Positions 1-11,034 of a stretch of 64,000 nucleotides of DNA are shown piece by piece; within the stretch, counting starts at the first letter, position 1, and each line of letters opens with the position of its first letter. The notes beneath the pieces were generated by a model. That model did not search any database. It had not been told where the DNA came from and saw nothing but the letters and a program-made list of their open reading frames with translations. Source of the DNA: Thermoflavifilum sp. (GTDB taxonomy: Bacteria > Bacteroidota > Bacteroidia > Chitinophagales > Chitinophagaceae); NCBI GenBank assembly GCA_023511875.1, contig JAIMAQ010000002.1, forward strand, positions 1 through 64,000, read 5' to 3'. A program made the translations under genes and the position numbers.

Positions 1-1
1 G

Positions 2-25
2 CGGGTCAGGTAAACACCTAACCCG
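2..25 (-). terminator. hairpin downstream of gltD, possible terminator
   Basis: A 10-position stem (bases 2-11 with 16-25, one C/A mismatch, AAAC loop) lies 65 nt beyond the gltD stop codon on the minus strand. Whether a T tract follows cannot be seen, because it would lie outside the window. It could equally belong to a neighbouring gene. Confidence 0.35.
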
Positions 26-90
26 GTTCATAGTCACTACAAAATCTAAGCCTGCTTATGAAAAAAGCCTCTTTTATCGAAATAAAAAAC

Positions 91-1569
91 TTATTCGCAG
101 AGTTCCAGCAACGAATGATCTTTTCTTTCCAACAAGGAATAGCCCATTAAATATTCATCGACTTTGCGGGCGCATTCTCTTCCTTCGGAAATCGCCCAGA
201 CCACGAGCGACTGTCCACGTCGCATATCTCCAGCTGCGAAAACTTTTTCTATTGATGTTTGGTAATCTTTTTCAGATGCCTTTACGTTTCCTCGGTCGTC
301 TTTGTTCACGCCCAGTTGATCGAGCAAGCGATGTTCTGGATGTACAAAGCCCATGGCGAGTAACACCAGATCGGCTGGGATTTCCCGTTCGGAGCCAGGT
401 ATTTCTTCAAACCGAGTGGGGCGTTGCTCTTCGTTGAAGTTCCATTTTAGGTCTACCACTTTCAATGCACACACATGGCCATGGCCATCGTCCAGAAAGG
501 CTTTGGTAGCGATAGCCCAATGGCGTTGACCACCCTCTTCGTGGGAGGTAGAAGTTTTCAGAATCATGGGATAGGTGGGCCAAGGCATAAAAGGAGTACG
601 GCTTGCTGGCGGCTGGGGCAATAATTCAAACTGCGTTACCGAAGCAGCTTTCTGGCGATGAGCGGTGCCCACGCAGTCGGACCCTGTATCTCCCCCACCA
701 ATGATGATTACCTGTTTGCCGGTAGCCAGAATATCGGGAGCATCAATGGATTTACGACTCACTCGCTTGTTTTGTTGTTTCAAAAATTCCATGGCAAAGT
801 GAATGCCTTTCAGTTCTCGACCAGGAATAGGGAGATCACGCGGCACGGTTGATCCTCCGGCAAGTACTACAGCGTCGTATTCATCCAGCAATTCTTTGGC
901 GGAGATATTTACCCCTACATGGGCATTGCAAACAAAAATTACGCCTTCTTGTTGCATCAGGCGAATGCGGCGATCTACCACCCATTTTTCCAATTTAAAA
1001 TCGGGTATACCATAGCGCAAGAGTCCGCCTGGTGCATCATCGCGTTCAAAAACCGTAACGAGATGACCAGCATAGTTGAGCTGAGCAGCAGCTGCGAGTC
1101 CGGCAGGCCCAGAACCAACCACTGCTACTTTTTTACCCGTACGCACACGAGGAATTCGAGGCTTTACCAATCCTTTCTCGTAGGCAATTTCGATGATATG
1201 TTTTTCAATTTCTTCAATGGTTACAGGTGGCTGATTAATGCCTAACACACAGGCAGATTCACAAGGAGCCGGGCAAATACGACCTGTAAACTCAGGAAAA
1301 TTATTGGTACTACTTAAGATTTCATAAGCTTCTGCCCAATTTTTCTGATAAACGGCATCATTGAATTCGGGAATTACATTGCCTAAGGGGCAGCCATAAC
1401 TACTGTGGCAAAAGGGTGTGCCACAATTCATACAACGAGCTGCTTGTTGATTCAATTTTTCTTCAGTGAAACGGGCAACAAACTCCCGAAAATGCATGAT
1501 CCGTTCTTTCGGATCGGCTTTGGGAGGTAATTCCCGCTTAAATTCTAGAAACCCGGTAATCTTTCCCAT
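91..1569 (-). CDS. gltD: glutamate synthase (NADPH) small subunit
   Basis: This is the FAD- and NADPH-binding beta subunit of glutamate synthase. It passes electrons from NADPH to the GltB subunit for making glutamate from glutamine and 2-oxoglutarate in the cytoplasm. At 492 aa it has the usual family length. The N-terminal Fe-S region shows Cys46, 49, 54 and 60 and then Cys99, 103 and 107. The FAD loop GSGPAG is at 153-158, the NADPH loop GGGDTG near 291-296, and the C-terminal AAGDMRRGQSLVVWAI FAD motif is intact. An in-frame GTG precedes the ATG at 1569; I chose the ATG. It follows gltB by about 33 nt on the same strand, so the two are almost certainly one operon. Confidence 0.97.
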   Translation of the reverse strand: MGKITGFLEFKRELPPKADPKERIMHFREFVARFTEEKLNQQAARCMNCGTPFCHSSYGCPLGNVIPEFNDAVYQKNWAEAYEILSSTNNFPEFTGRICPAPCESACVLGINQPPVTIEEIEKHIIEIAYEKGLVKPRIPRVRTGKKVAVVGSGPAGLAAAAQLNYAGHLVTVFERDDAPGGLLRYGIPDFKLEKWVVDRRIRLMQQEGVIFVCNAHVGVNISAKELLDEYDAVVLAGGSTVPRDLPIPGRELKGIHFAMEFLKQQNKRVSRKSIDAPDILATGKQVIIIGGGDTGSDCVGTAHRQKAASVTQFELLPQPPASRTPFMPWPTYPMILKTSTSHEEGGQRHWAIATKAFLDDGHGHVCALKVVDLKWNFNEEQRPTRFEEIPGSEREIPADLVLLAMGFVHPEHRLLDQLGVNKDDRGNVKASEKDYQTSIEKVFAAGDMRRGQSLVVWAISEGRECARKVDEYLMGYSLLERKDHSLLELCE

Positions 1570-1602
1570 CACACATAAGTTTTAAGACTGGCCAATGCCA
1601 GA

Positions 1603-4600
1603 TCAATTTTTATTGGAGTGAACAGCAATTTGTTGTTGAGCCATTTTTTGTTTTTGGTCTAGTAAAACTTTTTTATAGTCTTTAGGAAATACTTTCACGA
1701 AGCTTTTCAATTGATTTTCCCAGTCGTTGAGCACAAATTCGGCCACTTTACTTTGGGTATATTGATAGTGGCGGCTGATGAGGCGGTGGAGCAAAGCTTC
1801 ATCTTCCTCATCGAGCGGATCGAGATCTACCATTTCCGGGTTATAGCGTTGGGTTAGTTGATTGTTCACATCATACACATAGGCGATGCCTCCGCTCATG
1901 CCAGCAGCAAAGTTGCGGCCAGTTTTGCCCAGAATTACTACTCGACCGCCGGTCATATATTCACACCCGTGGTCACCGACGCCTTCCACCACGGCAAGAA
2001 CTCCGGAGTTACGCACGCAGAAGCGTTCGCCTGCTTTACCGCGGATATAAGCTTCGCCGGAGGTGGCTCCATAGAAAGCCACATTGCCTACGATGATGTT
2101 TTCCTCGGGCACAAAACGGCTGCGGCGGTCAGGGTACAAGATGAGCTTAGCCCCGCTGAGTCCTTTTCCAAAGTAATCGTTGGCTTCTCCCTCTAATTCC
2201 ATGGTAAGGCCTGGTGCGGCGAAAGCGCCAAAACTTTGGCCTGCAGAGCCAGTGAATTTCAGCCAGATCGTGTCTTCGGGCAATCCTTCACGTTTATACC
2301 GCTTGGTGATTTCGTTAGACAGCATGGTACCGGTTGTGCGGTCGGTATTGCGAATCGTTAGTTCAGCGCGTACGGGTTGTTGATGGTCTAGTGCTGGTTT
2401 AGCCATTTCTATCAACTTCCAGTCGAGCACACCACTTAGGCCATGGTCTTGGGATTCACAGCAGTAGAGTGGTGTATGTTCACTTGTTTCAGGTTTATAT
2501 AATATGGGTGAAAGATCAAGCTTTTTGTATTTCCAATGTCGAATATCTTCTCTAACGGTGAGGCATTCGGTGTGGCCGATCATTTCATCTACGGTACGGA
2601 AACCTAGTTCGGCCATGATTTCTCGAAGCTCCTGGGTGATAAATTTAAACAGGTTAACCACGTATTCTGGTTTTCCCGTGAAGCGTTCGCGTAACACAGG
2701 GTTTTGGGTAGCTACACCAACTGGGCAAGTGTTGAGATGGCATTTCCGCATCATGATGCAGCCTTCTACTACTAAAGCTGCTGTAGCTATTCCCCATTCT
2801 TCGGCGCCTAGAAGGGCGGCAATAGCCACGTCGCGTCCGGTGCGTATTTGTCCGTCGGTTTGAACAATTACACGGTTTCGTAATTTATTTTTCACCAAAG
2901 TCTGGTGAGTCTCTGCCAGTCCCAGTTCCCAGGGTAGTCCAGCATGGCGGATGGAGCTGATCGGCGAAGCACCTGTACCTCCGTCGTGACCCGAGATCAA
3001 TACCACATCGGCATGAGCCTTGGTCACGCCGGCTGCAATAGTACCTACTCCTGCTTTCGACACCAGTTTCACGCTAATGCGGGCGTTGCGGTTAGCATTT
3101 TTGAGGTCGAAGATCAGTTGAGCCAAATCTTCGATAGAATAAATATCGTGATGCGGAGGTGGAGAGATCAATCCTACGCCTGGTGTGGAATGCCGTACGC
3201 GAGCAATCCATTCATCTACCTTATGGCCAGGGAGTTGACCACCTTCGCCGGGTTTAGCGCCTTGAGCCATCTTAATTTGTAATTCGTCGGCATGAGTAAG
3301 GTAGTAGCTCGTTACGCCAAACCTTGCCGAGGCCACCTGTTTGATGGCTGAGCGGGCACTATCGCCGTTGGGCAGAGGCTCGTAGCGCGATTCGTCTTCA
3401 CCTCCTTCGCCAGTATTGCTTTTTCCTCCCAGTCGGTTCATGGCTATAGCCAGCGTGGTATGGGCTTCATAAGAAATAGAGCCAAAGCTCATGGCGCCGG
3501 TAGCAAAGCGGCGATAGATATTTTCTGCAGGTTCTACTTCTTCAAGGGGAATAGAAGGTCTGGTCTTTTTAAAAGTCAACAAGCTACGCAACGTACAAGC
3601 CTTTTCACTTTGGTCATTAATCAGTCGGGCGTATTTTTTATATATCTCATAGCTTCCCGTACGTGTAGCATGCTGGAGCAAATGAATGGTTTGTGGATTA
3701 AACAGGTGGAATTCTCCTTTTCTTTTCCATTGATACACGCCACCGGTAAGCAATCGCTGAACGGGGATTTCTTTTCGAGAAAATCCCATCCAATGTTTAG
3801 CCAGGGTCTCCCGAGCGATGTCGTCGAGCCCCATACCCTGGATGCGCGAGATGGCTCCTGTAAAGTATTTATCTACCACCGAACGATTGATGCCTAGGAT
3901 TTCAAAGATTTGAGCACCTTGATAAGATTGGAGGGTAGAAATTCCCATTTTAGAGAACACCTTCAACAGGCCTTCATTGATTGCGTGGATGTAATTTTGG
4001 ATGAGTTGTTCTGTGCTAAGGGTGGTTTGAAGTTTGCCTGTTTCCTTCATGTCGCGAATAGTCGCAAATGCGAGATAAGGATTGATAGCGGTAGCGCCAA
4101 AACCCAGCAAGCAAGCAAAATGATGTACTTCCCAGACATCGCCGGCTTCAACCACCAGGCCCACTTGGCTCCGATATCCTTTACGGATGAGGTGGTGATG
4201 CACAGCCGAAACGGCCAGTAGCGAGGGAATAGCCGCATGCTCGGAATCAATAGCCCTGTCTGACAATACCAACACCTCGAATCCATCTTCTACGGCGTCT
4301 ACTGCATAGCGGCAAAGACGTTGCAGTCCTTTCTCTAGGGAGTCGGGCTTACCATCGGCTCTGAAATAGGTTTGAAGTGTTTTGGCTTGAAACATGCCCG
4401 TATCGATGCTGCGCAATTTTTCTAATTCCAGATCGGTAAGCACGGGATGCTTTAGGGCCACCGTATGACAGTGCATGGGATCTTCTTCCAGCAGGTTACC
4501 GCTATTGCCCACATAGGTAGCCAGACTCATCACCAGCCGTTCTCGAATTGGGTCGATAGGGGGGTTGGTTACTTGGGCAAACAGCTGCTTGAAGTAGCTG

Positions 4601-6153
4601 CTGAGGTGTTGAGGTTGCTCGGAAAGCACGGCCAGTGGTACATCAGCACCCATCGAGCCAACAGGTTCTTTGCCTTCAGTGGCCATGGGTGCGATGACCT
4701 TTTCCAGATCTTCGCTGGTATATCCAAAAACCTGCTGGTATTTAAAGATGTCGTCGTGCTGCAATTCGGTAAAGACCACCCGCGGTTCGGGCAGTTCCTC
4801 CAGCCTAATTTTATATTTATTCAGCCATTCGCCGTAAGGTTGGCGCGAACAGATCTCTCGTTTGATTTCTTCATCACTAATGATTCTTCCCCGTTGTAGG
4901 TCTACGACAAACATTTTTCCAGGCTGGAGTCGGCCTTTTTCCACGATCAATTCGGGATCTATGGGGAGCACACCGGCTTCTGAAGCCATGATTACACGGT
5001 CGTCGCGGGTCACTACGTATCTTGAAGGCCGCAATCCATTTCTATCGAGCGTTGCCCCAATGATATGGCCGTCGGTAAATGAAATAGAAGCCGGTCCATC
5101 CCAAGGTTCCATGATCGAAGCATGGTATTCATAGAAAGCTTTTTTGAGGGGGTCCATTTCCTCGTTACCGTCCCAGGCTTCGGGGATGAGCATCATCATC
5201 ACATGAGGCAAGGAGCGCCCACAGAGGGTGAGCAGTTCAATCATACTATCCAGGCAACCTGAGTCGGAAAGATCTTCTTCTACAATTGGCAACAACATTT
5301 CCATTTCTTCCCGGGTGAAGTATTTCGACTGCATATTGGCTTCATTGCTGCGCAGCCAGTTGAGGTTGCCCTTCAACGTATTAATTTCACCATTATGCGC
5401 TATGTAGCGAAAAGGCTGTGCGAGTTTCCAGGAAGGGAAGGTATTGGTAGCAAAGCGAGAATGGATGAGCCCAAAAGCTGAGATCATGCGCTGATCGCGC
5501 AAATCAGGAAAATACCACCGAAGCTGAGAGGAGGTGAGTTGCCCTTTGTAAACCAATGTTTTATAGGAAAAAGAAGCAAAATAAAACAGCCTTCCTTCTT
5601 CTCCCAAAGTATTGTGGATGGTATGTGAAATATAATTGCGGAGAACGAACAATTTTCGTTCAAAAGCTTCTGGTTCTCGTACAGATTCTGGCATTCCCAC
5701 AAAAAGCTGTTCCATTACCGGTTCCACACTGCGTGCGGTATCACCAATTTGTGAGTGATCGGTTGGTACTGGCCGGTAACCTAAAATGGGAATTCCCAAT
5801 CTTTCGGCACAACGCTGAATTATATCTTTACACTCCTCACGAATGCGGGCATCTCTTGGGAAAAAAGTCATTCCTACCCCATAGTGGCCATAAGCGGGTA
5901 GTGGGATATGCCATTTGGGGCATTCTTGTCTGAAAAATTCATCGGGTATCTGAATTAAAATTCCCGCTCCGTCGCCGGTATTATTTTCGCAGCCACAAGC
6001 GCCACGATGTTCCATATTTTCTAAAACAGTGAGCGCATCTGCAATCATTTGATGCGATTTCACCCCTTTAATATGCGCCACAAAGCCTATTCCGCAGGCG
6101 TCGTGTTCAAACTCCGGCGTATACAAACCTTCTTTTAACTGGTCATCCATCAT
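1603..6153 (-). CDS. gltB: glutamate synthase large subunit
   Basis: The alpha subunit of glutamate synthase hydrolyses glutamine and channels ammonia to 2-oxoglutarate. At 1516 aa it is full length. The order is: a class II glutamine amidotransferase domain whose nucleophile is Cys20 (context EHDACGIGF, exposed after propeptide removal), a central domain, an FMN-binding TIM barrel with [20 protein letters not shown], the 3Fe-4S cysteines in [15 protein letters not shown], and a C-terminal GXGXG beta-helix. A TTG codon six bases upstream is in frame, but the paired ATGs at 6153 and 6150 are better starts. It heads the gltB-gltD operon. No clear promoter motif was found in the AT-rich spacer upstream. 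Confidence 0.97.
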   Translation of the reverse strand: MMDDQLKEGLYTPEFEHDACGIGFVAHIKGVKSHQMIADALTVLENMEHRGACGCENNTGDGAGILIQIPDEFFRQECPKWHIPLPAYGHYGVGMTFFPRDARIREECKDIIQRCAERLGIPILGYRPVPTDHSQIGDTARSVEPVMEQLFVGMPESVREPEAFERKLFVLRNYISHTIHNTLGEEGRLFYFASFSYKTLVYKGQLTSSQLRWYFPDLRDQRMISAFGLIHSRFATNTFPSWKLAQPFRYIAHNGEINTLKGNLNWLRSNEANMQSKYFTREEMEMLLPIVEEDLSDSGCLDSMIELLTLCGRSLPHVMMMLIPEAWDGNEEMDPLKKAFYEYHASIMEPWDGPASISFTDGHIIGATLDRNGLRPSRYVVTRDDRVIMASEAGVLPIDPELIVEKGRLQPGKMFVVDLQRGRIISDEEIKREICSRQPYGEWLNKYKIRLEELPEPRVVFTELQHDDIFKYQQVFGYTSEDLEKVIAPMATEGKEPVGSMGADVPLAVLSEQPQHLSSYFKQLFAQVTNPPIDPIRERLVMSLATYVGNSGNLLEEDPMHCHTVALKHPVLTDLELEKLRSIDTGMFQAKTLQTYFRADGKPDSLEKGLQRLCRYAVDAVEDGFEVLVLSDRAIDSEHAAIPSLLAVSAVHHHLIRKGYRSQVGLVVEAGDVWEVHHFACLLGFGATAINPYLAFATIRDMKETGKLQTTLSTEQLIQNYIHAINEGLLKVFSKMGISTLQSYQGAQIFEILGINRSVVDKYFTGAISRIQGMGLDDIARETLAKHWMGFSRKEIPVQRLLTGGVYQWKRKGEFHLFNPQTIHLLQHATRTGSYEIYKKYARLINDQSEKACTLRSLLTFKKTRPSIPLEEVEPAENIYRRFATGAMSFGSISYEAHTTLAIAMNRLGGKSNTGEGGEDESRYEPLPNGDSARSAIKQVASARFGVTSYYLTHADELQIKMAQGAKPGEGGQLPGHKVDEWIARVRHSTPGVGLISPPPHHDIYSIEDLAQLIFDLKNANRNARISVKLVSKAGVGTIAAGVTKAHADVVLISGHDGGTGASPISSIRHAGLPWELGLAETHQTLVKNKLRNRVIVQTDGQIRTGRDVAIAALLGAEEWGIATAALVVEGCIMMRKCHLNTCPVGVATQNPVLRERFTGKPEYVVNLFKFITQELREIMAELGFRTVDEMIGHTECLTVREDIRHWKYKKLDLSPILYKPETSEHTPLYCCESQDHGLSGVLDWKLIEMAKPALDHQQPVRAELTIRNTDRTTGTMLSNEITKRYKREGLPEDTIWLKFTGSAGQSFGAFAAPGLTMELEGEANDYFGKGLSGAKLILYPDRRSRFVPEENIIVGNVAFYGATSGEAYIRGKAGERFCVRNSGVLAVVEGVGDHGCEYMTGGRVVILGKTGRNFAAGMSGGIAYVYDVNNQLTQRYNPEMVDLDPLDEEDEALLHRLISRHYQYTQSKVAEFVLNDWENQLKSFVKVFPKDYKKVLLDQKQKMAQQQIAVHSNKN

Positions 6154-6337
6154 AATCAACTATCGATTAACAAACCATCTCTGCGAAATCTCGAAAAAAT
6201 TTGTTTGTTAAAATTATAACTTTTTGAAAAAAAATTTTTCATTTTCCATGATGTTATAAAAAAATTTAGATAACATCAAAAAATAAAGAAAATAAATTAA
6301 AAAATTCTAATTAAAGAATGGGCTAAAAACGTGTAGT
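6154..6337. other. AT-rich spacer between purF and gltB
   Basis: This 184-nt stretch is very rich in A and T runs and has no convincing ORF. It must hold the gltB promoter on the minus strand, but no exact TAnnTTTG box is present in that orientation, so I cannot place it. No terminator hairpin for purF is evident. Confidence 0.6.
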
Positions 6338-8182
6338 TTAGTAACCTCGTTCGTTTTTGCCTTCCATGAAATTGAGGAAAGCTTGGTTGACGACCTTATT
6401 TCCACCAGGAGTGGGGTAATTGCCTGTAAAATACCAGTCGCCCAGGTTATTTGGGCAGGAGAGATGGAGGTTTTCGATCGATTGATAGATGACGCTTACT
6501 TCCGCCCGCGTTCCAGGGGGGGTAATGATGCGAGCGATTTGTTGAGAAATTTCCTCTACGGTAAAAGGTTTGTAGATATGCTTTACCACGTTTTGGGCAT
6601 GCAAGCTATTGCTGCGCTGTAGTTGCTTGCACAGGCTATAGGTTTCTTCTAAGATGTAGGTTTTTTGTTTTTCCTTAAGGAGTTCAATGGCTGCTCTGAA
6701 AGCTACAAAATCGCCCAACTTACTCATATCGATGCCATAGCAATCGGGGTAACGAATTTGAGGCGCGGAAGATACGATAATGATGCGTCGTGGACCGAGG
6801 CGATCGAGCATTTTGATGATGCTTTCTCTAAGTGTGGTGCCGCGTACAATTGAATCATCGATGACCACGAGGGTATCGATTCCTTTTTGCACAGTACCAT
6901 AAGTGATGTCGTACACGTGTTGCACCATTTCGGTGCGGCCTTGATCGGCTGCAATGAAGGTGCGGAGTTTGACGTCTTTAATGGCAATTTTTTCAATTCG
7001 TACTCTTCTGGAGATTAATTCTGCGAGTTTGTTAGGATCCATGTCGTTTCCCCACGACAAGATGCGTTGCACTTTAATCTGGTTCAAATAATCTTCCAAT
7101 CCCTGGATAAGCCCGTAGAAAGCTACTTCAGCAGTGTTGGGGATAAACGAAAAGATGGTGTGTTTCAGGTCATAGTCGATCGCTTTCAAAATAATTTCAG
7201 AGAGCGTATAACCCAATTTTTTTCTTTCCTGATAAATCTTTTCGTCGTTTCCTCTAGAAAAATATATTCGTTCAAAGCTACAGGCACGCCGTTGCTGTGC
7301 GGGCAGGATTTGTTGCTCACTTATTTCACCTGCAGCATTCACCAATAAAGCTTTTCCAGGCATCAATTCTTTCACCATATCTTCTTCGAGGTTGAAGCAG
7401 GTGCGGATAGCGGCACGTTCTGAGGCAGCCACCACGATTTCCTCGTTGGCGTAATAATATGCCGGTCGAATTCCGTGCGGGTCGCGGATAACAAAACTAT
7501 CTCCCGTACCGAGTAGCCCTGCAGCTGTATATCCGCCATCAAATAGCGAAAATGCCCCACAAAGAACGCGAGGAAGGTTGGGCGATTCGTGATTTTGCAC
7601 ATCCTCTTGCAGATAATGATACATCACTTCCATCATGGCAGCCAGGTCTGAGCGGCGATAGCGCTCATCGGGGGTTACCCCAACATGGGCAAATAGCTCA
7701 TCGGTATTGATTAAGTTGAAATTGCCAGCCATGGCCAGGTTGAGTGCTGGCTTTTCGTGAATATGGATAAATGGGTGGCAAAGCTCAATATGATTTTTGC
7801 CTTGGGTACCATAACGGAGATGACCAAGCAGGAGTTCGCCCATAAAGCGCACATGACCTTTGAGCAAATCGGGGTTGTCCTGAATATGGGGCTGATAGCG
7901 GGCGGCGTCTTCTACTTCCTGAAAGATGGTGCGAAACAGCTCGGGTATGGGCTGTTGTGCATTGCTGCGGATACGGTGGAGCATGGGGTATCCTGGAGGT
8001 GTATGCAGTTTTACGACGGCAATACCAGCTCCATCCTGGCCTCGATTGTGTTGCTTTTCCATGAGGAGGTATAGCTTATTGAGGCCATAAAAAGCAGAGC
8101 CATATTGCTGTTGGTAATAGCTAAATGGTTTTAGTAACCGGATAAAAGCCAAACCGCATTCGTGATGGATATCTTCGCTCAT
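6338..8182 (-). CDS. purF: amidophosphoribosyltransferase
   Basis: It catalyses the first committed step of purine synthesis, PRPP plus glutamine to phosphoribosylamine. The N-terminal class II amidotransferase nucleophile is Cys9 (context HHECGLAF), so only a short leader is removed. KQHNRGQDGAGI follows near residue 42. The C-terminal half carries the PRPP-binding loop VVIDDSIVRGTT. At 614 aa it is longer than the roughly 500-aa enterobacterial enzyme; I recall a longer form as usual in this phylum. It starts 13 nt after the SurA-like gene and probably shares its transcript. Confidence 0.95.
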   Translation of the reverse strand: MSEDIHHECGLAFIRLLKPFSYYQQQYGSAFYGLNKLYLLMEKQHNRGQDGAGIAVVKLHTPPGYPMLHRIRSNAQQPIPELFRTIFQEVEDAARYQPHIQDNPDLLKGHVRFMGELLLGHLRYGTQGKNHIELCHPFIHIHEKPALNLAMAGNFNLINTDELFAHVGVTPDERYRRSDLAAMMEVMYHYLQEDVQNHESPNLPRVLCGAFSLFDGGYTAAGLLGTGDSFVIRDPHGIRPAYYYANEEIVVAASERAAIRTCFNLEEDMVKELMPGKALLVNAAGEISEQQILPAQQRRACSFERIYFSRGNDEKIYQERKKLGYTLSEIILKAIDYDLKHTIFSFIPNTAEVAFYGLIQGLEDYLNQIKVQRILSWGNDMDPNKLAELISRRVRIEKIAIKDVKLRTFIAADQGRTEMVQHVYDITYGTVQKGIDTLVVIDDSIVRGTTLRESIIKMLDRLGPRRIIIVSSAPQIRYPDCYGIDMSKLGDFVAFRAAIELLKEKQKTYILEETYSLCKQLQRSNSLHAQNVVKHIYKPFTVEEISQQIARIITPPGTRAEVSVIYQSIENLHLSCPNNLGDWYFTGNYPTPGGNKVVNQAFLNFMEGKNERGY

Positions 8183-8195
8183 AAGCTGATGCTTT

Positions 8196-9608
8196 TTATT
8201 CAGTAGGCTCGTAATGGTTAGCTTGTTGGCTTGCCTCGGCCCACTGCGCTACGTTTTTGCAGCGTTGATAATCTGGATCTACCCAAATGTAGAAAGTAGG
8301 CATTTTTTCTCGAAACCATTTGTCGAGTGCAGCATATTGCTTTTGTTGAAGGGCCTCTTGCTGGATTTTATTGTAGTCGTCTTGCAAGTTTTCTAGATGC
8401 GGTTGGGTTCTAGATTTCAGGTATATGATCCGTACGGCTTTTTTGCCGTAGGGATCGGTAAATACCGTTGGTTGGGAGATATCTCCGGGTTTCAAGGAAT
8501 CGAGTGTAAGCACAATACCTGGGTCGAGCTGATCTAAGGTAAGGAAAGTAGAGCCATCGGGGGAGGTGATCATGCCAGCATAGAGTTTAGCCGATGGGTC
8601 ATCGCTGTATTTGACGGCCGCTTCGCCGAAGCTCATTTTCCCTGCAATGATATCGGCCCTAACGGAGTCGAGCTTTTTCTGCGCTGCTCTCATGTCGGAT
8701 GAAGTGACATCGGGAATCATCAACAGGTCGCGTACTTCTGCGTTATCACCTTGGCGATGAACCATTTGGATGAGGTGGTAGCCAAATTTAGATTTCACGG
8801 GATCGGATACTTCGCCGTCTTTCAGGCGGAAGGCTGCTGCCAGGAAATTCGGATCAATGTTTTTATCGGTGCGGGAGATGGTGAAAATACCATTGTTTTG
8901 TCGGCTACTAGGATCCTGGGAATAGAGGTTCATCAGGGTCACAAAATCTTGTTGACCCGAGCTAATTTGTTTCTTAAAATTTTCCAATTGTTGCAGGGTG
9001 TATTGCTCTACTTCTGGGCTGGGTTTGGGATAGATGACGATTTGGCCAACTTGTACTTCGGAAGGGAAAAATTTTAAGCTGTCTTTGGGAATATGTTTGA
9101 AATAATCTTCAACTTCGGTAGGCGTGATTTTAACGGCATCTACAATTTTTCTTCTTTCGGCGTCGGCCAGGAGGCGTTCGCGAATAGGCTCTCGGAATTT
9201 TTCTCGGATTTGATAAAGGCTCATTCCGGCTACTTCTTCAAGTTTTTTTTGAGAGCCATACATATTGATGAATCCGCGGATTTGGTTTTCCAATTGTCCT
9301 TCTACTTCATCGTCGCTAACGGGCAAACTATCACGTTGTGCCTGGATCACGAGGGCTTTTTGGGCAATCATTTGTTCCAAGATAGCACAATCGGCATCAG
9401 GAGGTAAAGGGCGAGAAGATTCTCTGTGCAATTGGTCGACTTGAGCTTGTAGATCGGATTGCAAGATGATGTTATCACCGATCACAGCCACGATTTTGTC
9501 GGCCACAGGAAGTTTACGCAGCTCAGCAGCATTCAGGCTTTGCTGAGCAAACCCTTTTGCAACGATAAGCATATAAGCTAGAGGAAGAAAGAAAAAAAAC
9601 TTTCTCAT
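8196..9608 (-). CDS. SurA-like periplasmic peptidyl-prolyl isomerase
   Basis: A periplasmic chaperone/PPIase likely to assist outer-membrane protein folding. The 470-aa product starts at the ATG at 9608 with a clean signal peptide (MRKFFFFLPLAYMLIVAKG, ending near FAQ). An N-terminal SurA domain with DKIVAVIGDNIILQSDL follows, then two parvulin-type segments. The first is around KFFPSEVQVGQIVI through SKFGYHLIQMVHR. The second is around EVRDLLMIPDV through GKKAVRIIYLKS. The open frame extends 13 codons further upstream without resembling a signal peptide. It lies directly upstream of purF on the same strand. The SurA assignment rests on architecture; a PpiC/PrsA-like role is possible. Confidence 0.88.
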   Translation of the reverse strand: MRKFFFFLPLAYMLIVAKGFAQQSLNAAELRKLPVADKIVAVIGDNIILQSDLQAQVDQLHRESSRPLPPDADCAILEQMIAQKALVIQAQRDSLPVSDDEVEGQLENQIRGFINMYGSQKKLEEVAGMSLYQIREKFREPIRERLLADAERRKIVDAVKITPTEVEDYFKHIPKDSLKFFPSEVQVGQIVIYPKPSPEVEQYTLQQLENFKKQISSGQQDFVTLMNLYSQDPSSRQNNGIFTISRTDKNIDPNFLAAAFRLKDGEVSDPVKSKFGYHLIQMVHRQGDNAEVRDLLMIPDVTSSDMRAAQKKLDSVRADIIAGKMSFGEAAVKYSDDPSAKLYAGMITSPDGSTFLTLDQLDPGIVLTLDSLKPGDISQPTVFTDPYGKKAVRIIYLKSRTQPHLENLQDDYNKIQQEALQQKQYAALDKWFREKMPTFYIWVDPDYQRCKNVAQWAEASQQANHYEPTE

Positions 9609-9644
9609 GGAAAGAGCGTTCGTTTGGTGGAATAATAGCCTATG

Positions 9645-9652
9645 CAAAGGTA
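9645..9652 (-). promoter_or_regulatory. -7 promoter box for the surA-like gene
   Basis: Minus strand TACCTTTG matches the Bacteroidota TAnnTTTG consensus exactly and lies 37 nt before the ATG at 9608. No good -33 TTTG is present at the right distance, so this rests on the -7 box alone. Confidence 0.5.
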
Positions 9653-9744
9653 GTTAAGCTATATGGGATAGTGTTGTGCTTTCGGGGATTTTAACAAAAT
9701 TCAGTTAGGGGGGTGAAAAAGCCATTCGAAATAGGAGTTTCTAT

Positions 9745-9752
9745 TAGTTTTG
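9745..9752 (+). promoter_or_regulatory. -7 promoter box for the MFS gene
   Basis: TAGTTTTG is an exact TAnnTTTG match 33 nt upstream of the ATG at 9786. The -33 position is weak. Confidence 0.45.
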
Positions 9753-9785
9753 AGGTTCGAATTAGCCACTTTATCCTTTGTAACC

Positions 9786-11027
9786 ATGGCTATCTGGAAG
9801 GAAATACAAAGCTTAAGCACAGATCAACGGCACACCTTTATAGCAGGGTTGGGTGGTTGGGCGTTAGACGCTTTTGATTTTTTCCTTTACGTGTTTTCGC
9901 TCAGAGCCATCAGTCAGGATTTTCAAACAGATATTCAACATGTTTCGGAAGGGATATTTCTCACTTTAGCCTTTCGCCCATTGGGTGCGTTATTTTTTGG
10001 CTGGTTGGCCGAGCGTTATGGCCGGAGGTTGGTGTTGATGATCAATATTGTGAGCTATTCTGTTGTGGAATGTGCATGTGCATTTGCGCCTAGCTTGGTT
10101 GTATTGCTGGTGTTACGCGCATTGTTTGGCTTTGCTATGGGAGGAGAATGGGGTGTTGGTGCAGCACTCGTATTGGAATCGCTTCCTGAGAAAGGTCGTG
10201 GATTTTTCTCGGGCTTACTCCAGGAGGGATATGTGTTGGGGTATTTGTTTGCTTCTATCGTATTTGCCTATGCGTTTGATCAAATTGGGTGGAGGGGAAT
10301 GTTTATCATAGGAGTTTTACCAGCCTTTTTGGTCATTTATATTCGTTCTCGGGTGCCTGAATCTCCTGCTTGGCTTAGGGGTTTGGCTCACAGGCGTCTA
10401 GGTATTCGGGAATGGAAAAATATCCTCGTGCGTCATGGAGGTAGGCTTTTGTTTTTGATCATTTTAATGAGTTTTTTCAATGCCTTTTCTCATGGTACGC
10501 AAGACTTGTATCCAACATTTTTGCAGGTTCAACAGCATTTCGACGCAACGCTCACGGGTAAGATTGCTATTTGGATGAATGTAGGCGCGTTGTTAGGTGG
10601 AATGTTTTTTGGGAGTTTATCGGAACGATTGGGTCGGAGAAAGGCCATCGTCATTGCAGCCTTATTAGCCTTACCCATGATTCCGTTGTGGATTAAAAGT
10701 CATACGATATATGGTTTTGTTATTGGGGCATTTCTGATGCAGTTTATGGTACAGGGTGCTTGGGGTATAGTGCCTGCACATTTGAATGAGCTTTCTCCAG
10801 CTTCTGTGAGGGCGGTGTTGCCAGGTTTTGCTTATCAGATTGGCAACCTGATTATGTCGAAAATGGCTCCTTTGCAAGCTGGTTTGGCGGAGCATCATGG
10901 AAATGACTATGCGGGAGTACTTGCGTGGACGGTAATTATTGTAGCAGTATGTCTCGCTGTGGTTACGGCCATGGGCAAAGAAGCCAAATCGATAGCCTTG
11001 AATGTATCGGTTGAAGAAGGGCAATAG
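9786..11027 (+). CDS. MFS transporter, SHS (lactate/sialate) type
   Basis: A 413-aa inner-membrane carrier with about twelve hydrophobic segments. The first-helix motif LDAFDFFLYVFSL and the loop-2/3 motif AERYGRRLVL, repeated in the second half as SERLGRRKAIV, are typical of the major facilitator superfamily. GGEWGVGAALVLE and PESPAWLRG resemble the SHS branch of proton-coupled carboxylate/sialate symporters. The substrate cannot be read from sequence. The frame is open to a TTG at 9750, but that codon lies in the promoter box, so the ATG at 9786 is preferred. It converges on infB, with only 7 nt between the stop codons and no terminator visible between them. Confidence 0.85.
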   Translation: MAIWKEIQSLSTDQRHTFIAGLGGWALDAFDFFLYVFSLRAISQDFQTDIQHVSEGIFLTLAFRPLGALFFGWLAERYGRRLVLMINIVSYSVVECACAFAPSLVVLLVLRALFGFAMGGEWGVGAALVLESLPEKGRGFFSGLLQEGYVLGYLFASIVFAYAFDQIGWRGMFIIGVLPAFLVIYIRSRVPESPAWLRGLAHRRLGIREWKNILVRHGGRLLFLIILMSFFNAFSHGTQDLYPTFLQVQQHFDATLTGKIAIWMNVGALLGGMFFGSLSERLGRRKAIVIAALLALPMIPLWIKSHTIYGFVIGAFLMQFMVQGAWGIVPAHLNELSPASVRAVLPGFAYQIGNLIMSKMAPLQAGLAEHHGNDYAGVLAWTVIIVAVCLAVVTAMGKEAKSIALNVSVEEGQ

Positions 11028-11034
11028 AGGGCAA

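Noticed and set aside
4047-4286. 79-aa Trp/Leu-rich ORF inside gltB
   Set aside because: It is an out-of-frame shadow of an intact, highly conserved gene.
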